From positions 1 through 32,559 of IMG/VR virus record IMGVR_UViG_3300029286_000163: a DNA stretch of 32,559 bases. One strand, given 5' to 3'. Numbering within the stretch: the first letter of the stretch is position 1; the number at the start of each line of letters is the position of its first letter. Positions 1 to 5,808 of the stretch are shown here, in pieces. The DNA comes from a virus. Below the pieces are notes generated by a model. That model was given only the letters and a program-made list of their open reading frames with translations. It was not told the DNA's origin and searched no databases. The position numbers were made by a program, and so were the translations under genes.

Positions 1-146
1 GTGGAGCCGTAGCCGTCGATGCCGCTCTCTTCCTCGCCGTCAAAGTAGGCGTGCCAGTCGAGTGTGCGAACCGGGATCGGCGGGTAAACGTGGGTGGTGA
101 CAATCCTCGGCAACTGCTCGTTGTGTTTGCGGCTGGTGATGGTCAT
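1..146 (-). CDS. Small hypothetical phage protein (3' end beyond window)
   Basis: Leftward reading frame from ATG at 146 that stays open to the window edge, so only the first 48 codons are visible. The product starts MTITSRKHNEQLP and contains IPVRTLDWHAYF followed by an acidic stretch and GIDGYGS. Short proteins with an IP-R--DW-A-F segment and an acidic stretch leading to GYG are, from memory, common in alphaproteobacterial phages and have no known function. A GGAGA ribosome site lies 6 nt upstream. It is the first gene behind promoter 191-219. I cannot assign a role. Confidence 0.7.
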   Translation of the reverse strand, partial: MTITSRKHNEQLPRIVTTHVYPPIPVRTLDWHAYFDGEEESGIDGYGS

Positions 147-164
147 GTTGGTCTCCAGAGGTTG

Positions 165-181
165 GGCGGAACCGTTCCGCC
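165..181. promoter_or_regulatory. 17-nt perfect inverted repeat in a 5' leader
   Basis: GGCGGAAC-C-GTTCCGCC is a perfect inverted repeat with a 1-nt centre, in the leader between promoter 191-219 and the start codon at 146. It could be a protein-binding site, or a leader hairpin with stem GGCGG and a 7-nt loop. No T-run follows on the minus strand, so an intrinsic terminator is unlikely. Confidence 0.4.
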
Positions 182-190
182 GATGAAGTG

Positions 191-219
191 ACCCTACAGG
201 ACCACTTCCATGATGTAAA
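191..219 (-). promoter_or_regulatory. Candidate sigma70 promoter for the leftmost gene
   Basis: On the minus strand, TTTACA (219-214) is followed after 17 nt by TAGGGT (196-191). The -35 box forms the last six bases of operator 214-230. The -10 box is weak, so the call leans on the matching layout at 1995-2023. Confidence 0.45.
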
Positions 220-230
220 GTCATTTTACA
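214..230. promoter_or_regulatory. Operator-like near-palindrome, copy A
   Basis: TGTAAAGTCATTTTACA is a 17-bp near-palindrome with one mismatched pair around a central base. It matches the copies at 1442-1458 and 2018-2034. It overlaps both the stop codon (221-223) of the upstream gene and the -35 box of the next promoter. This position suits a repressor or activator site; the cognate protein is unknown. Confidence 0.6.
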
Positions 231-433
231 CGAGATGCATACTCGACCAGCGCTTTTCCCTCTTCGACCCAGCGGTCGAGGCTCAGGTTGCTCAGGTTAA
301 TGACAGGGATAGAGCGGCTTGCGTGTATGTTCCGGTCGAGGTCGTCATAGATGAAGTACCAGTAGCCCTTGCCCTTATAGAGGTTCAGGATCGGGCACCC
401 GATGGCCTTCAGGATCTTGTGCGTGGTGATCAC
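221..433 (-). CDS. Small hypothetical protein with aromatic-rich GYWYFIYDD core
   Basis: 70 aa from a GTG start at 433, which overlaps the stop of the upstream gene by 4 nt (GTGA), so the two are translationally coupled. The N-terminal part reads HKILKAIGCPILNLYKGKGYWYFIYDD, a pattern I recognise from conserved small phage proteins without known function. The C-terminus (LSLDRWVEEGKALVE) is predicted helical. No signal peptide or membrane segment is seen. The stop codon lies inside operator 214-230. It could be an early host-interaction protein, but that is inferred from position and size only. Confidence 0.75.
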   Translation of the reverse strand: MITTHKILKAIGCPILNLYKGKGYWYFIYDDLDRNIHASRSIPVINLSNLSLDRWVEEGKALVEYASRVK

Positions 434-582
434 TGGCGGCCTCCCTGCGTGCGCGCCTCGGCGAGGATGCGCCGCACCTCAGCGGTGACCTCGGCGTCCG
501 TGGGGGACCGGCCAAGCTTCGCGGAGAGGCGGTTCCATATCGTGTCGGGGTTGGAATTGTGCCATGTCGTAGTGATGTTCAT
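430..582 (-). CDS. Small hypothetical protein (50 aa)
   Basis: 50-aa frame, MNITTTWHNSNPDTIWNRLSAKL and onward, ending in GGRQ. It starts at ATG 582, just 4 nt after the stop of the upstream gene, and overlaps the next start by 4 nt. GGGAG about 9 nt upstream can serve as a ribosome site. The middle part (RLSAKLGRSPTDAEVTAEVRRIL) is charged and probably a helical hairpin. The tight spacing on both sides is the main evidence that it is real. No family recognised. Confidence 0.65.
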   Translation of the reverse strand: MNITTTWHNSNPDTIWNRLSAKLGRSPTDAEVTAEVRRILAEARTQGGRQ

Positions 583-586
583 GGTG

Positions 587-772
587 TCAGGCTCCCTTCA
601 GGTTGGCGACAGCGATGTCGGCGAGCTTGGCCATGCGGGCCAGTTCGTCGCGGGCGTCGGCGCGCCCCTTGGCGCTCCCGCTTTCGATCAGCAGCAGCAG
701 GGTGGGCAGGATGCCCGACCACGTGGGGGTGATGTCGATGGTCTGCACGGCGTCGGGTTGGGCGCTGTTCAT
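587..772 (-). CDS. Small hypothetical protein (61 aa), helical
   Basis: 61 aa from ATG 772, preceded by GGAGA at a good distance. A TTG 12 nt further upstream would fall before that ribosome site and is rejected. The product has an ITPTWSGILPTLLLLIE segment followed by an Ala/Arg-rich helix (DARDELARMAKLADIAVANLKG). From memory, the TPTWSGILP...ARMA-LAD pattern recurs in small phage proteins of unknown role. The hydrophobic PTLLLLI run is too short for a clear membrane span. Confidence 0.7.
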   Translation of the reverse strand: MNSAQPDAVQTIDITPTWSGILPTLLLLIESGSAKGRADARDELARMAKLADIAVANLKGA

Positions 773-786
773 GGTGGTCTCCAAGG

Positions 787-1125
787 TTAGCGGTTGATGA
801 CGGGTGCGGCGTCGATTGTCGCCAACACTTTGTCAGCGCCGATGGAAAACACGGCATCGGCAATAGCGGCCTCGGCGAGTTCGCGCGGGGAAGGCTGGCG
901 GTGGTAGACGCTGTGCTGAACGAGGAACGACACGGCGAGCGCCTGCAGGTTACGGTGGAAGGCATAGCCGGAGGCGTAGTGCGTCAGCGAGCCAACCGAC
1001 CCGTCTTCGTGGCGCTCGATCAGGAAGCGGACCTTGCGCCCGCCGACGGGCAGGATCGCGACGGTGCCAGTCATTTCGCGCGTCTCACCATCACAGGGGA
1101 TGGCGATGGTCTTCAGTTTGGTCAT
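787..1125 (-). CDS. Hypothetical phage protein (112 aa)
   Basis: 112 aa from ATG 1125 with a strong AGGAGAT ribosome site. The N-terminal half alternates beta-like segments (KTIAIPCDGETREMTGTVAILPV, then KVRFLIERHEDGSVGSLTHYASGYAF). The C-terminal half is helical and Ala-rich (PRELAEAAIADAVFSIGADKVLATID). A motif with HYASG after a strand segment occurs in other short phage proteins, but I know of no function. It lies in a run of small leftward genes transcribed from promoter 1436-1464. Confidence 0.75.
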   Translation of the reverse strand: MTKLKTIAIPCDGETREMTGTVAILPVGGRKVRFLIERHEDGSVGSLTHYASGYAFHRNLQALAVSFLVQHSVYHRQPSPRELAEAAIADAVFSIGADKVLATIDAAPVINR

Positions 1126-1152
1126 GGTAGGGATCTCCTGTGTTTGAGCGGA

Positions 1153-1359
1153 TCAGGGCTCGTAGGGGGCGGTGAAGTCGCGGTCGCCAGAGTAGAATGC
1201 GTCTGCGGCGCGCTCGTTCGCCAGTTCCGCAGCCTCTAGTCTGGCGTCCTCTGCCTCGTCCTTGGTGAAAAAGCGGGCGAACTCTTCGTCGAACTCGTCG
1301 ATGACGGCGTAGCGGTACAGGCTGGTGCCCATCGGAAGCGCGATCACTGTGTAGGTCAT
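1153..1359 (-). CDS. Small acidic hypothetical protein (68 aa)
   Basis: 68 aa from ATG 1359 with AAAGGAA 9 nt upstream. The product begins MTYTVIALPMGTSLYRYAVID and then becomes very acidic (EFDEEFARFFTKDEAEDARLEAAELANERAADAF), with little basic character. Small, strongly acidic early phage proteins sometimes mimic DNA, but nothing beyond composition supports that here. It is the first gene after promoter 1436-1464 and so may be highly expressed early. Confidence 0.7.
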   Translation of the reverse strand: MTYTVIALPMGTSLYRYAVIDEFDEEFARFFTKDEAEDARLEAAELANERAADAFYSGDRDFTAPYEP

Positions 1360-1435
1360 TTTTTGGTTCCTTTGTGTGTTGGGGTTGGTGGGGTTAGGCG
1401 TCGTAAAGGTTGCGGGTTGGCGTTGCTGATGACCC

Positions 1436-1464
1436 TTTGTATGTTAAATCATTTTACAGGTCAA
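1436..1464 (-). promoter_or_regulatory. Candidate promoter with operator in the -35/-10 spacer
   Basis: On the minus strand, TTGACC (1464-1459) and TACAAA (1441-1436) are separated by exactly 17 nt, and those 17 nt are operator copy B. A regulator bound there would sit between the two polymerase contacts, as in MerR-type or classical repressed promoters. The next start codon is at 1359, leaving a leader of about 70 nt. Confidence 0.5.
1442..1458. promoter_or_regulatory. Operator-like near-palindrome, copy B
   Basis: TGTTAAATCATTTTACA, 17 bp, with the same consensus as copies A and D. A weaker half-site of the same type (ATTTTAC at 1480-1486) lies 29 bp upstream and overlaps the stop codon of the gene at 1478-1684. 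The pair could allow cooperative binding. Confidence 0.6.
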
Positions 1465-1477
1465 TGCCTCGGTCTAA

Positions 1478-1684
1478 TTATTTTACGCCTTCTGCGATCT
1501 GGTCATCGATATCGGACTTGGCGTCAATCAGGCTGTATGACCAGCCCCGGCGCTGGTCGTGCTCGACCTCCGCGTCGTCATGCTGCCAGAACCAGACCTT
1601 CTCGGTCGCCAAAGGGGAATACCCCTCTCGGATCACGTATCCCTTGTAGGCCACGACGCTGTTCTTCTTCTTGAACCCAAACAT
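1478..1684 (-). CDS. Small hypothetical protein (68 aa)
   Basis: 68 aa from ATG 1684 with the strong ribosome site GGAAGGAGAG. The product begins MFGFKKKNSVVAYKGYVIREGYSPLATEKVWFW, a basic start followed by a beta-rich aromatic part, and ends in an acidic helical tail (DAKSDIDDQIAEGVK). The stop codon lies in the half-operator at 1471-1487. No family recognised; no membrane segment. Its own expression must come through or past the hairpin at 1699-1725. Confidence 0.7.
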   Translation of the reverse strand: MFGFKKKNSVVAYKGYVIREGYSPLATEKVWFWQHDDAEVEHDQRRGWSYSLIDAKSDIDDQIAEGVK

Positions 1685-1698
1685 GTCTCTCTCCTTCC

Positions 1699-1725
1699 AA
1701 AAGGCGAGGGCCGCTTACGCGGCCC
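1699..1725 (-). terminator. Possible intrinsic terminator or attenuator
   Basis: On the minus strand, GGGCCGC-GTAA-GCGGCCC (1725-1708) forms a 7-bp GC stem with a 4-nt loop, followed by TCGCCTTTT. The stop codon of gene 1715-1945 lies in the loop. The tail is only moderately T-rich, so partial termination is more likely than complete. Confidence 0.4.
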
Positions 1726-1945
1726 ACTCCGGACGTTCAAACTCGATTTCGGCGGCTGCCCGGGAGGCGCCGGTCTTAGCCGCAAGCTCGCCGATCAGGT
1801 CGCCCTCGACGTAGCACTCAATTCCCTCGATGCGCTTATGCTCGCAGTAGATAATGCACTTGCCGAAAGACCAGTCGAGGGGGAGCAGCGCGCGCACCCA
1901 GACGCGGTCTATGCGGTTCCAGACGTTCACGGTGTTATTGTTCAT
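1715..1945 (-). CDS. Small hypothetical protein (76 aa)
   Basis: 76 aa from ATG 1945, which follows GGAGAGA. A longer frame upstream to 2023 would cross promoter 1995-2023 and starts with Arg-rich sequence, so it is rejected. The product begins MNNNTVNVWNRIDRVWVRALLPLDWSFGKCIIY and then has CYVEGDLIGELAAKTGASRAAAEIEF. The last part resembles a short helix-turn-helix but lacks a convincing signature. It is the first gene after the best of the left-arm promoters. Confidence 0.7.
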   Translation of the reverse strand: MNNNTVNVWNRIDRVWVRALLPLDWSFGKCIIYCEHKRIEGIECYVEGDLIGELAAKTGASRAAAEIEFERPEWAA

Positions 1946-1994
1946 GGGGTCTCTCCAGACGTTAAGGGGGCCACAGCGGCACCGCCATGACCCC

Positions 1995-2023
1995 CTTATA
2001 GAGCGACCCGTCATCCGTGTCAA
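1995..2023 (-). promoter_or_regulatory. Strong candidate sigma70 promoter
   Basis: On the minus strand, a perfect TTGACA (2023-2018), a 17-nt spacer and TATAAG (2000-1995). This is the best promoter match I found in the window. Its -35 box is the end of operator 2018-2034, so a bound repressor would block polymerase. It drives gene 1715-1945 and probably the small genes beyond. Confidence 0.75.
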
Positions 2024-2034
2024 ATTATTTTACA
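2018..2034. promoter_or_regulatory. Operator-like near-palindrome, copy D
   Basis: TGTCAAATTATTTTACA, 17 bp, same consensus as 214-230 and 1442-1458. It contains the stop codon (2030-2032) of the primase-helicase gene and the -35 box of the next promoter. Confidence 0.65.
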
Positions 2035-4375
2035 TCACCCTGTACACCACGCTAGGCATGCCGCCTTGAGCCGGGATTTTCTTGGTCTCCCCGATCACGC
2101 CGCTGTCGATGGCGCTCTTTAGGAGATCTTCCAGATCGCGAGCTTTCACCGCTCCGCGCAATTTCTGCAGCAGTATGCGGCGATGCAGGCTCTTGTTTGG
2201 CGCCGTCTCGATCATCCGGATGACCCGGTTGTACACCTTCTGGTTCTCGTTTTCGGCCATGTACCCAACGGCGGCGTTCTCCATGTTCCGTGCCGACCAC
2301 ATGGCCAACTCGCGCCCCCACTGCATGTCTTCCTTGTGGACCTCCAGCCGACCGCAACCCAGCGCGCAGATGGTCGCCAGACGCACCGCCATCTCCCCGG
2401 TACGGGCGTAGTAGGGGTCTCGGCTGTTATCCTCGCGGATCTTCTTGATCTCTGCCGAGAGGTCGTTCCAAGGGCCCCGCCCCCCGTTCCAGACCAGCTT
2501 CTTGACTGAACGAGGCGCTCCAATCGGAGAGGTTAAATCGGACGGGCTCAGCTGCATTGCCATGTTCCTGAGCGTTGCCAGCTTCAAAGCCAGATCATCG
2601 GGAACATCCCTCCCGTGCTGCGGATCCTGATCGTCCGCCGTCTTGTTGGTCGAGAAAATGAGGAAGCGGTTGAGGAAGCCGTTGCGGATGTCTCCGCCCT
2701 CCAGTCCCTCATAGAATTCCTCGATGGTGCTCACGCCGTAGAGGCTGAGCGCTGGGTTCTGGACCTCCGTGCTGGCCCGCTGCGCCCACTCGGGGGTGAG
2801 GTAGCTCTCAAAACTAATGCCCCAGATAGTGCGCAGGATCTTGCTGATCGACGCCTCATATCCCGAGGCGTTCTTGTTGCTCAGGCGCTTTAGCCACGCC
2901 CCGATCTCGTCCATCGCGCAGATCGACAGCGGCTGACGCTGGAGAAAATTAACCACGGACGGCATGCTGATGAATTCAGATGGCCCTAGCAAGTGCTTCA
3001 GATTTGCCGCGCCCATCAGCCTCTTGATGCACTGGAGGGGGTAATCCTTGCCCGCGCCAGACGGCGCCAAGCCGATGATGTAGGTGTGGGTCGCGCTGTC
3101 GGTCGGCCCGGTCACGCCATTGCCCACGAGCGTTCCCACCACGCCGATAGCCGGGCCAAGCGCCAGCGCCCGAGAGGGGCGGCGTGAGCCCCCAACGATC
3201 CAGTCCATGATCTCGCCCAGCAACCCGCTTGGGTGGAGCAAATGAGCGGGTATCTCGTCGAACGAATTCTGATCGAGGGCGATGGGAGCCGTGCTCACAG
3301 CCCCCTCAAAGACCTCTCCGGTCACGGGATCGAACTCGTCCTCCTCAAAGATCACCGAAGCTTCCGGAGGATTGCGTGGCGTTTCGACCTCGAGAGGGGG
3401 CGCGCGAAAAACCGCCTCCTCGGACATGCCCAGCCGCGTGGTCAGGAACTTGACGGCATCGTCGAGATCAATCGAGAGCGCCGTCAAGACCAGATCGATG
3501 GCGGTGTAGCTGTCGCCGGTCCCGAAATCTCGAGCCCCCTGCCCGGGCATGATCGAGAGGTTTGCGCTTCTCTCGGACAGAGACCGACCAGTGCTCGAGG
3601 TCCGCCAGTGTGCCACAGCCTTGTAGGCGCCGGTCGACGTGCGGGAGCACTTGTGCAGGTTCAGATCCGGCACCCACCGGTCGAGGTTGGCGTAGGCCGT
3701 GTTGTTAAGCACGCGCCAGAATTTCTGCTCGTCGTCGGGCAGCTGGATAAGCTTGGCCTGATGAGTAGGCGATGTCACCGGCTTCTTGGTCAGAACCTCG
3801 ACCTGCTCAATGAACCGCTCGAGGTCATCTTCGGTGAGGGTCGGCAAGCTGTGCGCGGGGGTGGTGAGCAGGGTGCTCGGGCCCATCCACGTGTATGGCT
3901 GGCCGGTGTCGGGGTGGACGCTGGGCGGGATCACGGTCTGGCGGGTGTCGGTCAAAAGCTCCACAATGGTCGTGCGGAAACCCTTGGTGCGAAGCGGCAC
4001 AAGGTAGAAGGCGGTGTAGCCGCGACGACCCCTCTTCTTGACGGGTGACGTCGGCAGGGCGCTCTCGAGGTCCGCTAGGATGTCCGGGTCGTCGGTGTCA
4101 TAGTCGACGCAGGCGACCATATGCGTGGCCGTGGCTTTGGTGCCGGTGACGATGCCGATGTTACAATCCGGCCAAGCTGCCCACATTTTTGCGATGAACG
4201 GCCTCGCCGGATCGTTGCGAAACTGTTCCCACTTTTTCATGGGGTACCAATGCCCCGACCGGTACTCGGACGGAGCCTTGCTGTTTGGTGCGACTGGCAA
4301 AACTGAGTAGCCGTTAGCTGCCAGTTGCTGCCAAGCTGCGTCGAAGGGCGAGCGAGGCTCTGCCGCTGCCAACAT
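2030..4375 (-). CDS. Primase-helicase: N-terminal Prim-Pol, C-terminal DUF3987-like P-loop ATPase
   Basis: 781-aa replication protein, likely to prime and unwind phage DNA. Residues about 10-185 match the bifunctional primase-polymerase (Prim-Pol) fold: GYSVLPVAPNSKAP, NIGIVTGT, the metal-binding pair D91/D93 in VDYD, and IPPSVHPDTGQPYTW. Residues about 380 onward hold a P-loop ATPase with Walker A APSGAGK near 437-443 and Walker B ICAMDE at D489/E490, resembling DUF3987-type helicase domains. ATG 4375 has GGAGAGA in front; the in-frame ATG at 4396 has no ribosome site. It is encoded downstream of gcrA and the zinc-finger gene with a gap of about 23 nt, so probably in one operon. The Prim-Pol plus ATPase architecture is known in phages and mobile elements; the exact helicase class is inferred. 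Confidence 0.88.
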   Translation of the reverse strand: MLAAAEPRSPFDAAWQQLAANGYSVLPVAPNSKAPSEYRSGHWYPMKKWEQFRNDPARPFIAKMWAAWPDCNIGIVTGTKATATHMVACVDYDTDDPDILADLESALPTSPVKKRGRRGYTAFYLVPLRTKGFRTTIVELLTDTRQTVIPPSVHPDTGQPYTWMGPSTLLTTPAHSLPTLTEDDLERFIEQVEVLTKKPVTSPTHQAKLIQLPDDEQKFWRVLNNTAYANLDRWVPDLNLHKCSRTSTGAYKAVAHWRTSSTGRSLSERSANLSIMPGQGARDFGTGDSYTAIDLVLTALSIDLDDAVKFLTTRLGMSEEAVFRAPPLEVETPRNPPEASVIFEEDEFDPVTGEVFEGAVSTAPIALDQNSFDEIPAHLLHPSGLLGEIMDWIVGGSRRPSRALALGPAIGVVGTLVGNGVTGPTDSATHTYIIGLAPSGAGKDYPLQCIKRLMGAANLKHLLGPSEFISMPSVVNFLQRQPLSICAMDEIGAWLKRLSNKNASGYEASISKILRTIWGISFESYLTPEWAQRASTEVQNPALSLYGVSTIEEFYEGLEGGDIRNGFLNRFLIFSTNKTADDQDPQHGRDVPDDLALKLATLRNMAMQLSPSDLTSPIGAPRSVKKLVWNGGRGPWNDLSAEIKKIREDNSRDPYYARTGEMAVRLATICALGCGRLEVHKEDMQWGRELAMWSARNMENAAVGYMAENENQKVYNRVIRMIETAPNKSLHRRILLQKLRGAVKARDLEDLLKSAIDSGVIGETKKIPAQGGMPSVVYRVM

Positions 4376-4398
4376 GACGGTCTCTCCAGAACGCATAA

Positions 4399-4839
4399 TT
4401 AAAAGGGGATGTCGTCGGGCTTTTCGACCGTCAGGTTGAGACGCATTTTATTGCTGTAACTCACCAGCGTGTTGACCAATGCGTTTTTGAAGTCGCCGCC
4501 CTCGTAGATCTTCTCCACCATGGGCGCGAAGCGCTCCGCCGTAATGGCGTCGAGATCGCGAATGTCGTTTTCCCACAGCGTAGCCATGACCGCAGCCACA
4601 ATATCCTGCATGTGCTCGCGAATTGCCTCGTCGAGGGCCTTGGCTTCATTCTCTTCCAGACGGATCGGGCTCATGTTGTGCGCCACCTTCATTGCTAGTT
4701 TGATTGAGCAAAGCCCACACATCCACATGGGCTCCAGTTTTTTCGAGCGGCCAGAAATGCATAACGTGATCGCCTCTCGAGCGCACACGCCGCAGATCGT
4801 GGGGTCTTTTGACCGGCGCCCGACTAGAACGCCCGCCAT
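4399..4839 (-). CDS. Small zinc-binding protein, DUF6511-like
   Basis: 146 aa from ATG 4839, overlapping the 3' end of gcrA by 16 nt. Two Cys pairs, C16-x2-C19 and C41-x2-C44, probably bind one zinc. The spacing and the following CSIKLAMKV resemble DUF6511-type phage proteins, but the match is from memory and tentative. The rest is helical and acidic (KALDEAIREHMQDIVAAVMATLW), ending in KPDDIPF; C-terminal acidic-hydrophobic tips of this kind occur in ssDNA-binding proteins. Sitting between a regulator and the primase-helicase, it may act in replication or transcription, but no activity can be claimed. Confidence 0.75.
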   Translation of the reverse strand: MAGVLVGRRSKDPTICGVCAREAITLCISGRSKKLEPMWMCGLCSIKLAMKVAHNMSPIRLEENEAKALDEAIREHMQDIVAAVMATLWENDIRDLDAITAERFAPMVEKIYEGGDFKNALVNTLVSYSNKMRLNLTVEKPDDIPF

Positions 4840-5423
4840 TTCTTTGCTTTCCCAATTTTAACCGGAGCCGTCGGGAGGTAGCACATTGCGTGATGATCAG
4901 GGCAGTAGGCGGATCCGTCCTGCTTTTCATCGTTGCAAAACACGTGCTGGTTCTTTGCGTTGACGCGGATGGAGTAGAGGCACCCCCACACGTCCTCCAG
5001 CAGCGCGGGCCCCGTCTTTTGCTCTTTCGTCGGGAAGGGGACGACATTCTCCCTTATGACAGACCGCGCAGCCGAAAATTTGATAGGGGCCGTCGGCCTT
5101 GCCGCAGGAGCAGGAGCAGGAGCCGTCGGCCTTGCCGCAGGAGCAGGAGCAGGAGCGGCGGCCTGATCCTGTACCTTGGGACGACGCGGGCGGCTCGTGT
5201 GATCCTTGGCCTCCCTTGGCCGACTTTCTCCACGGGCGAGCATTACGCCAGCATGGACCAGCCGGTGAATTTTGCCAATGATGGCATTTCGGGTAATTTT
5301 CAGTCCAAACATTTTACTCATCTCTTGAGCTACAACCGTGGCGCTTTTGCCCTCGTGCCACAGCCTGTTCAGTTCATCGATCCGCTCTGGGGACCATCCC
5401 GTCTGCCACTTGTCACGTGTCAT
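4824..5423 (-). CDS. gcrA: GcrA family transcriptional regulator
   Basis: 199 aa. Residues 10-60 (WSPERIDELNRLW, EGKSATVVAQEM, TRNAIIGKIHRL) match the GcrA N-terminal HTH domain, which binds DNA. The C-terminus has the family's zinc/sigma-binding pattern: GC148LYSI, FC163, AYC174, H177/H178, then YLP. In Caulobacter, GcrA binds sigma70 and activates promoters carrying CcrM-methylated GANTC. A Pro/Ala-rich linker between the domains (about 88-114) contains a tandem 11-residue repeat. ATG 5423 follows GAGGAT by 7 nt; the frame is open further upstream but overlaps the HTH gene. Phage GcrA copies are known; one in a genome nearly free of GANTC is notable, since it may redirect host RNA polymerase rather than read phage methylation. 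Confidence 0.92.
   Translation of the reverse strand: MTRDKWQTGWSPERIDELNRLWHEGKSATVVAQEMSKMFGLKITRNAIIGKIHRLVHAGVMLARGESRPREAKDHTSRPRRPKVQDQAAAPAPAPAARPTAPAPAPAARPTAPIKFSAARSVIRENVVPFPTKEQKTGPALLEDVWGCLYSIRVNAKNQHVFCNDEKQDGSAYCPDHHAMCYLPTAPVKIGKAKKWRAF
5089..5154. repeat. Two tandem 33-bp repeats inside gcrA
   Basis: Units 5089-5121 and 5122-5154 are identical on reading, and each encodes 11 residues of the Ala/Pro linker. GCAGGA triplet-like runs within each unit suggest slippage. Linker length is probably variable between relatives. Confidence 0.8.
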
Positions 5424-5622
5424 GGCCCGGATCCTCGTAAATATCCGGCCTAAGCTCCCAGCGCGGGATCCCGGTGATCTCGGATATCGCAATCGCGCGC
5501 CAAAAGGGCACCTCGCCCCGCTTCTGCCAGTGAGAGATGGTGCTGGGGCAGATCCCCAGCAGGGCGGCGAGCATCGAGCGCCTACCGCGCTCAGCCTGAA
5601 ACCATTTGTAAAGTTCGTTCAT
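5413..5622 (-). CDS. Cro/YdaS-like helix-turn-helix regulator
   Basis: 69 aa from ATG 5622, preceded by the very strong GAGGAGAT. Residues about 12-52 (RGRRSMLAALLGICPSTISHWQKRGEVPFWRAIAISEITGI) form a lambda-Cro/YdaS-type HTH, with TISHWQKRG as recognition helix. It is the first gene of the leftward arm next to the divergent region, the usual place for a Cro-like repressor, and its end overlaps gcrA by 11 nt. It is the best in-window candidate to bind the 17-bp left-arm operators, though that is inference. No CI-type repressor partner is visible. Confidence 0.85.
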   Translation of the reverse strand: MNELYKWFQAERGRRSMLAALLGICPSTISHWQKRGEVPFWRAIAISEITGIPRWELRPDIYEDPGHDT

Positions 5623-5808
5623 GATCTCCTCGTGCAAACATGCGTCTCGCACCATGCTCCCGTTCCGCGTCCGGCGTCCATCTCACTTTTTTACATTTTC
5701 TAAAAAAATAATGTTGACGGTTTTTGAGGGCGGCCCTACACCGATGTGGTCAGCCCGAGATGCGGGCAGCACCCCACCTACCAACGAACCAACGAACGAG
5801 CGTCTGAA
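5623..5808. promoter_or_regulatory. Divergent early control region
   Basis: 186 nt between the leftward HTH gene and the rightward recombination arm. It has an AT-rich core (5688-5713) including a T-run, TTACA and an A-run. For leftward transcription there is a weak TCAACA/TAAAAA pair with an 18-nt spacer. No full copy of the 17-bp operator is present, only one half-like TTTTTTACA near 5688-5694. No GANTC site. CCAACGAACCAACGAACG (about 5781-5798) is a short direct repeat. Confidence 0.6.
5714..5742 (+). promoter_or_regulatory. Candidate rightward early promoter
   Basis: TTGACG (5714-5719), 17 nt, then TACACC (5737-5742). The -35 box is good and the -10 box weak, which could mean the promoter needs an activator. 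It fits as the start of the recombination operon. Confidence 0.45.

Noticed and set aside
214-230. Left-arm palindromes as host FNR or CRP sites
   Set aside because: The sites lack TTGAT-N4-ATCAA and TGTGA-N6-TCACA; only the outer TGT/ACA agrees.
188-790. 200-codon plus-strand frame over the small left-arm genes
   Set aside because: Covers three tightly packed minus-strand genes with good ribosome sites; low-complexity Val/Gly/Asp content.
3233-4048. 271-codon plus-strand frame inside the primase-helicase gene
   Set aside because: Antisense to the Prim-Pol domain; composition typical of a GC-rich shadow frame.
5089-5154. Direct repeats as a possible CRISPR or iteron array
   Set aside because: Only two units, contiguous and in frame inside the gcrA linker; no spacers.
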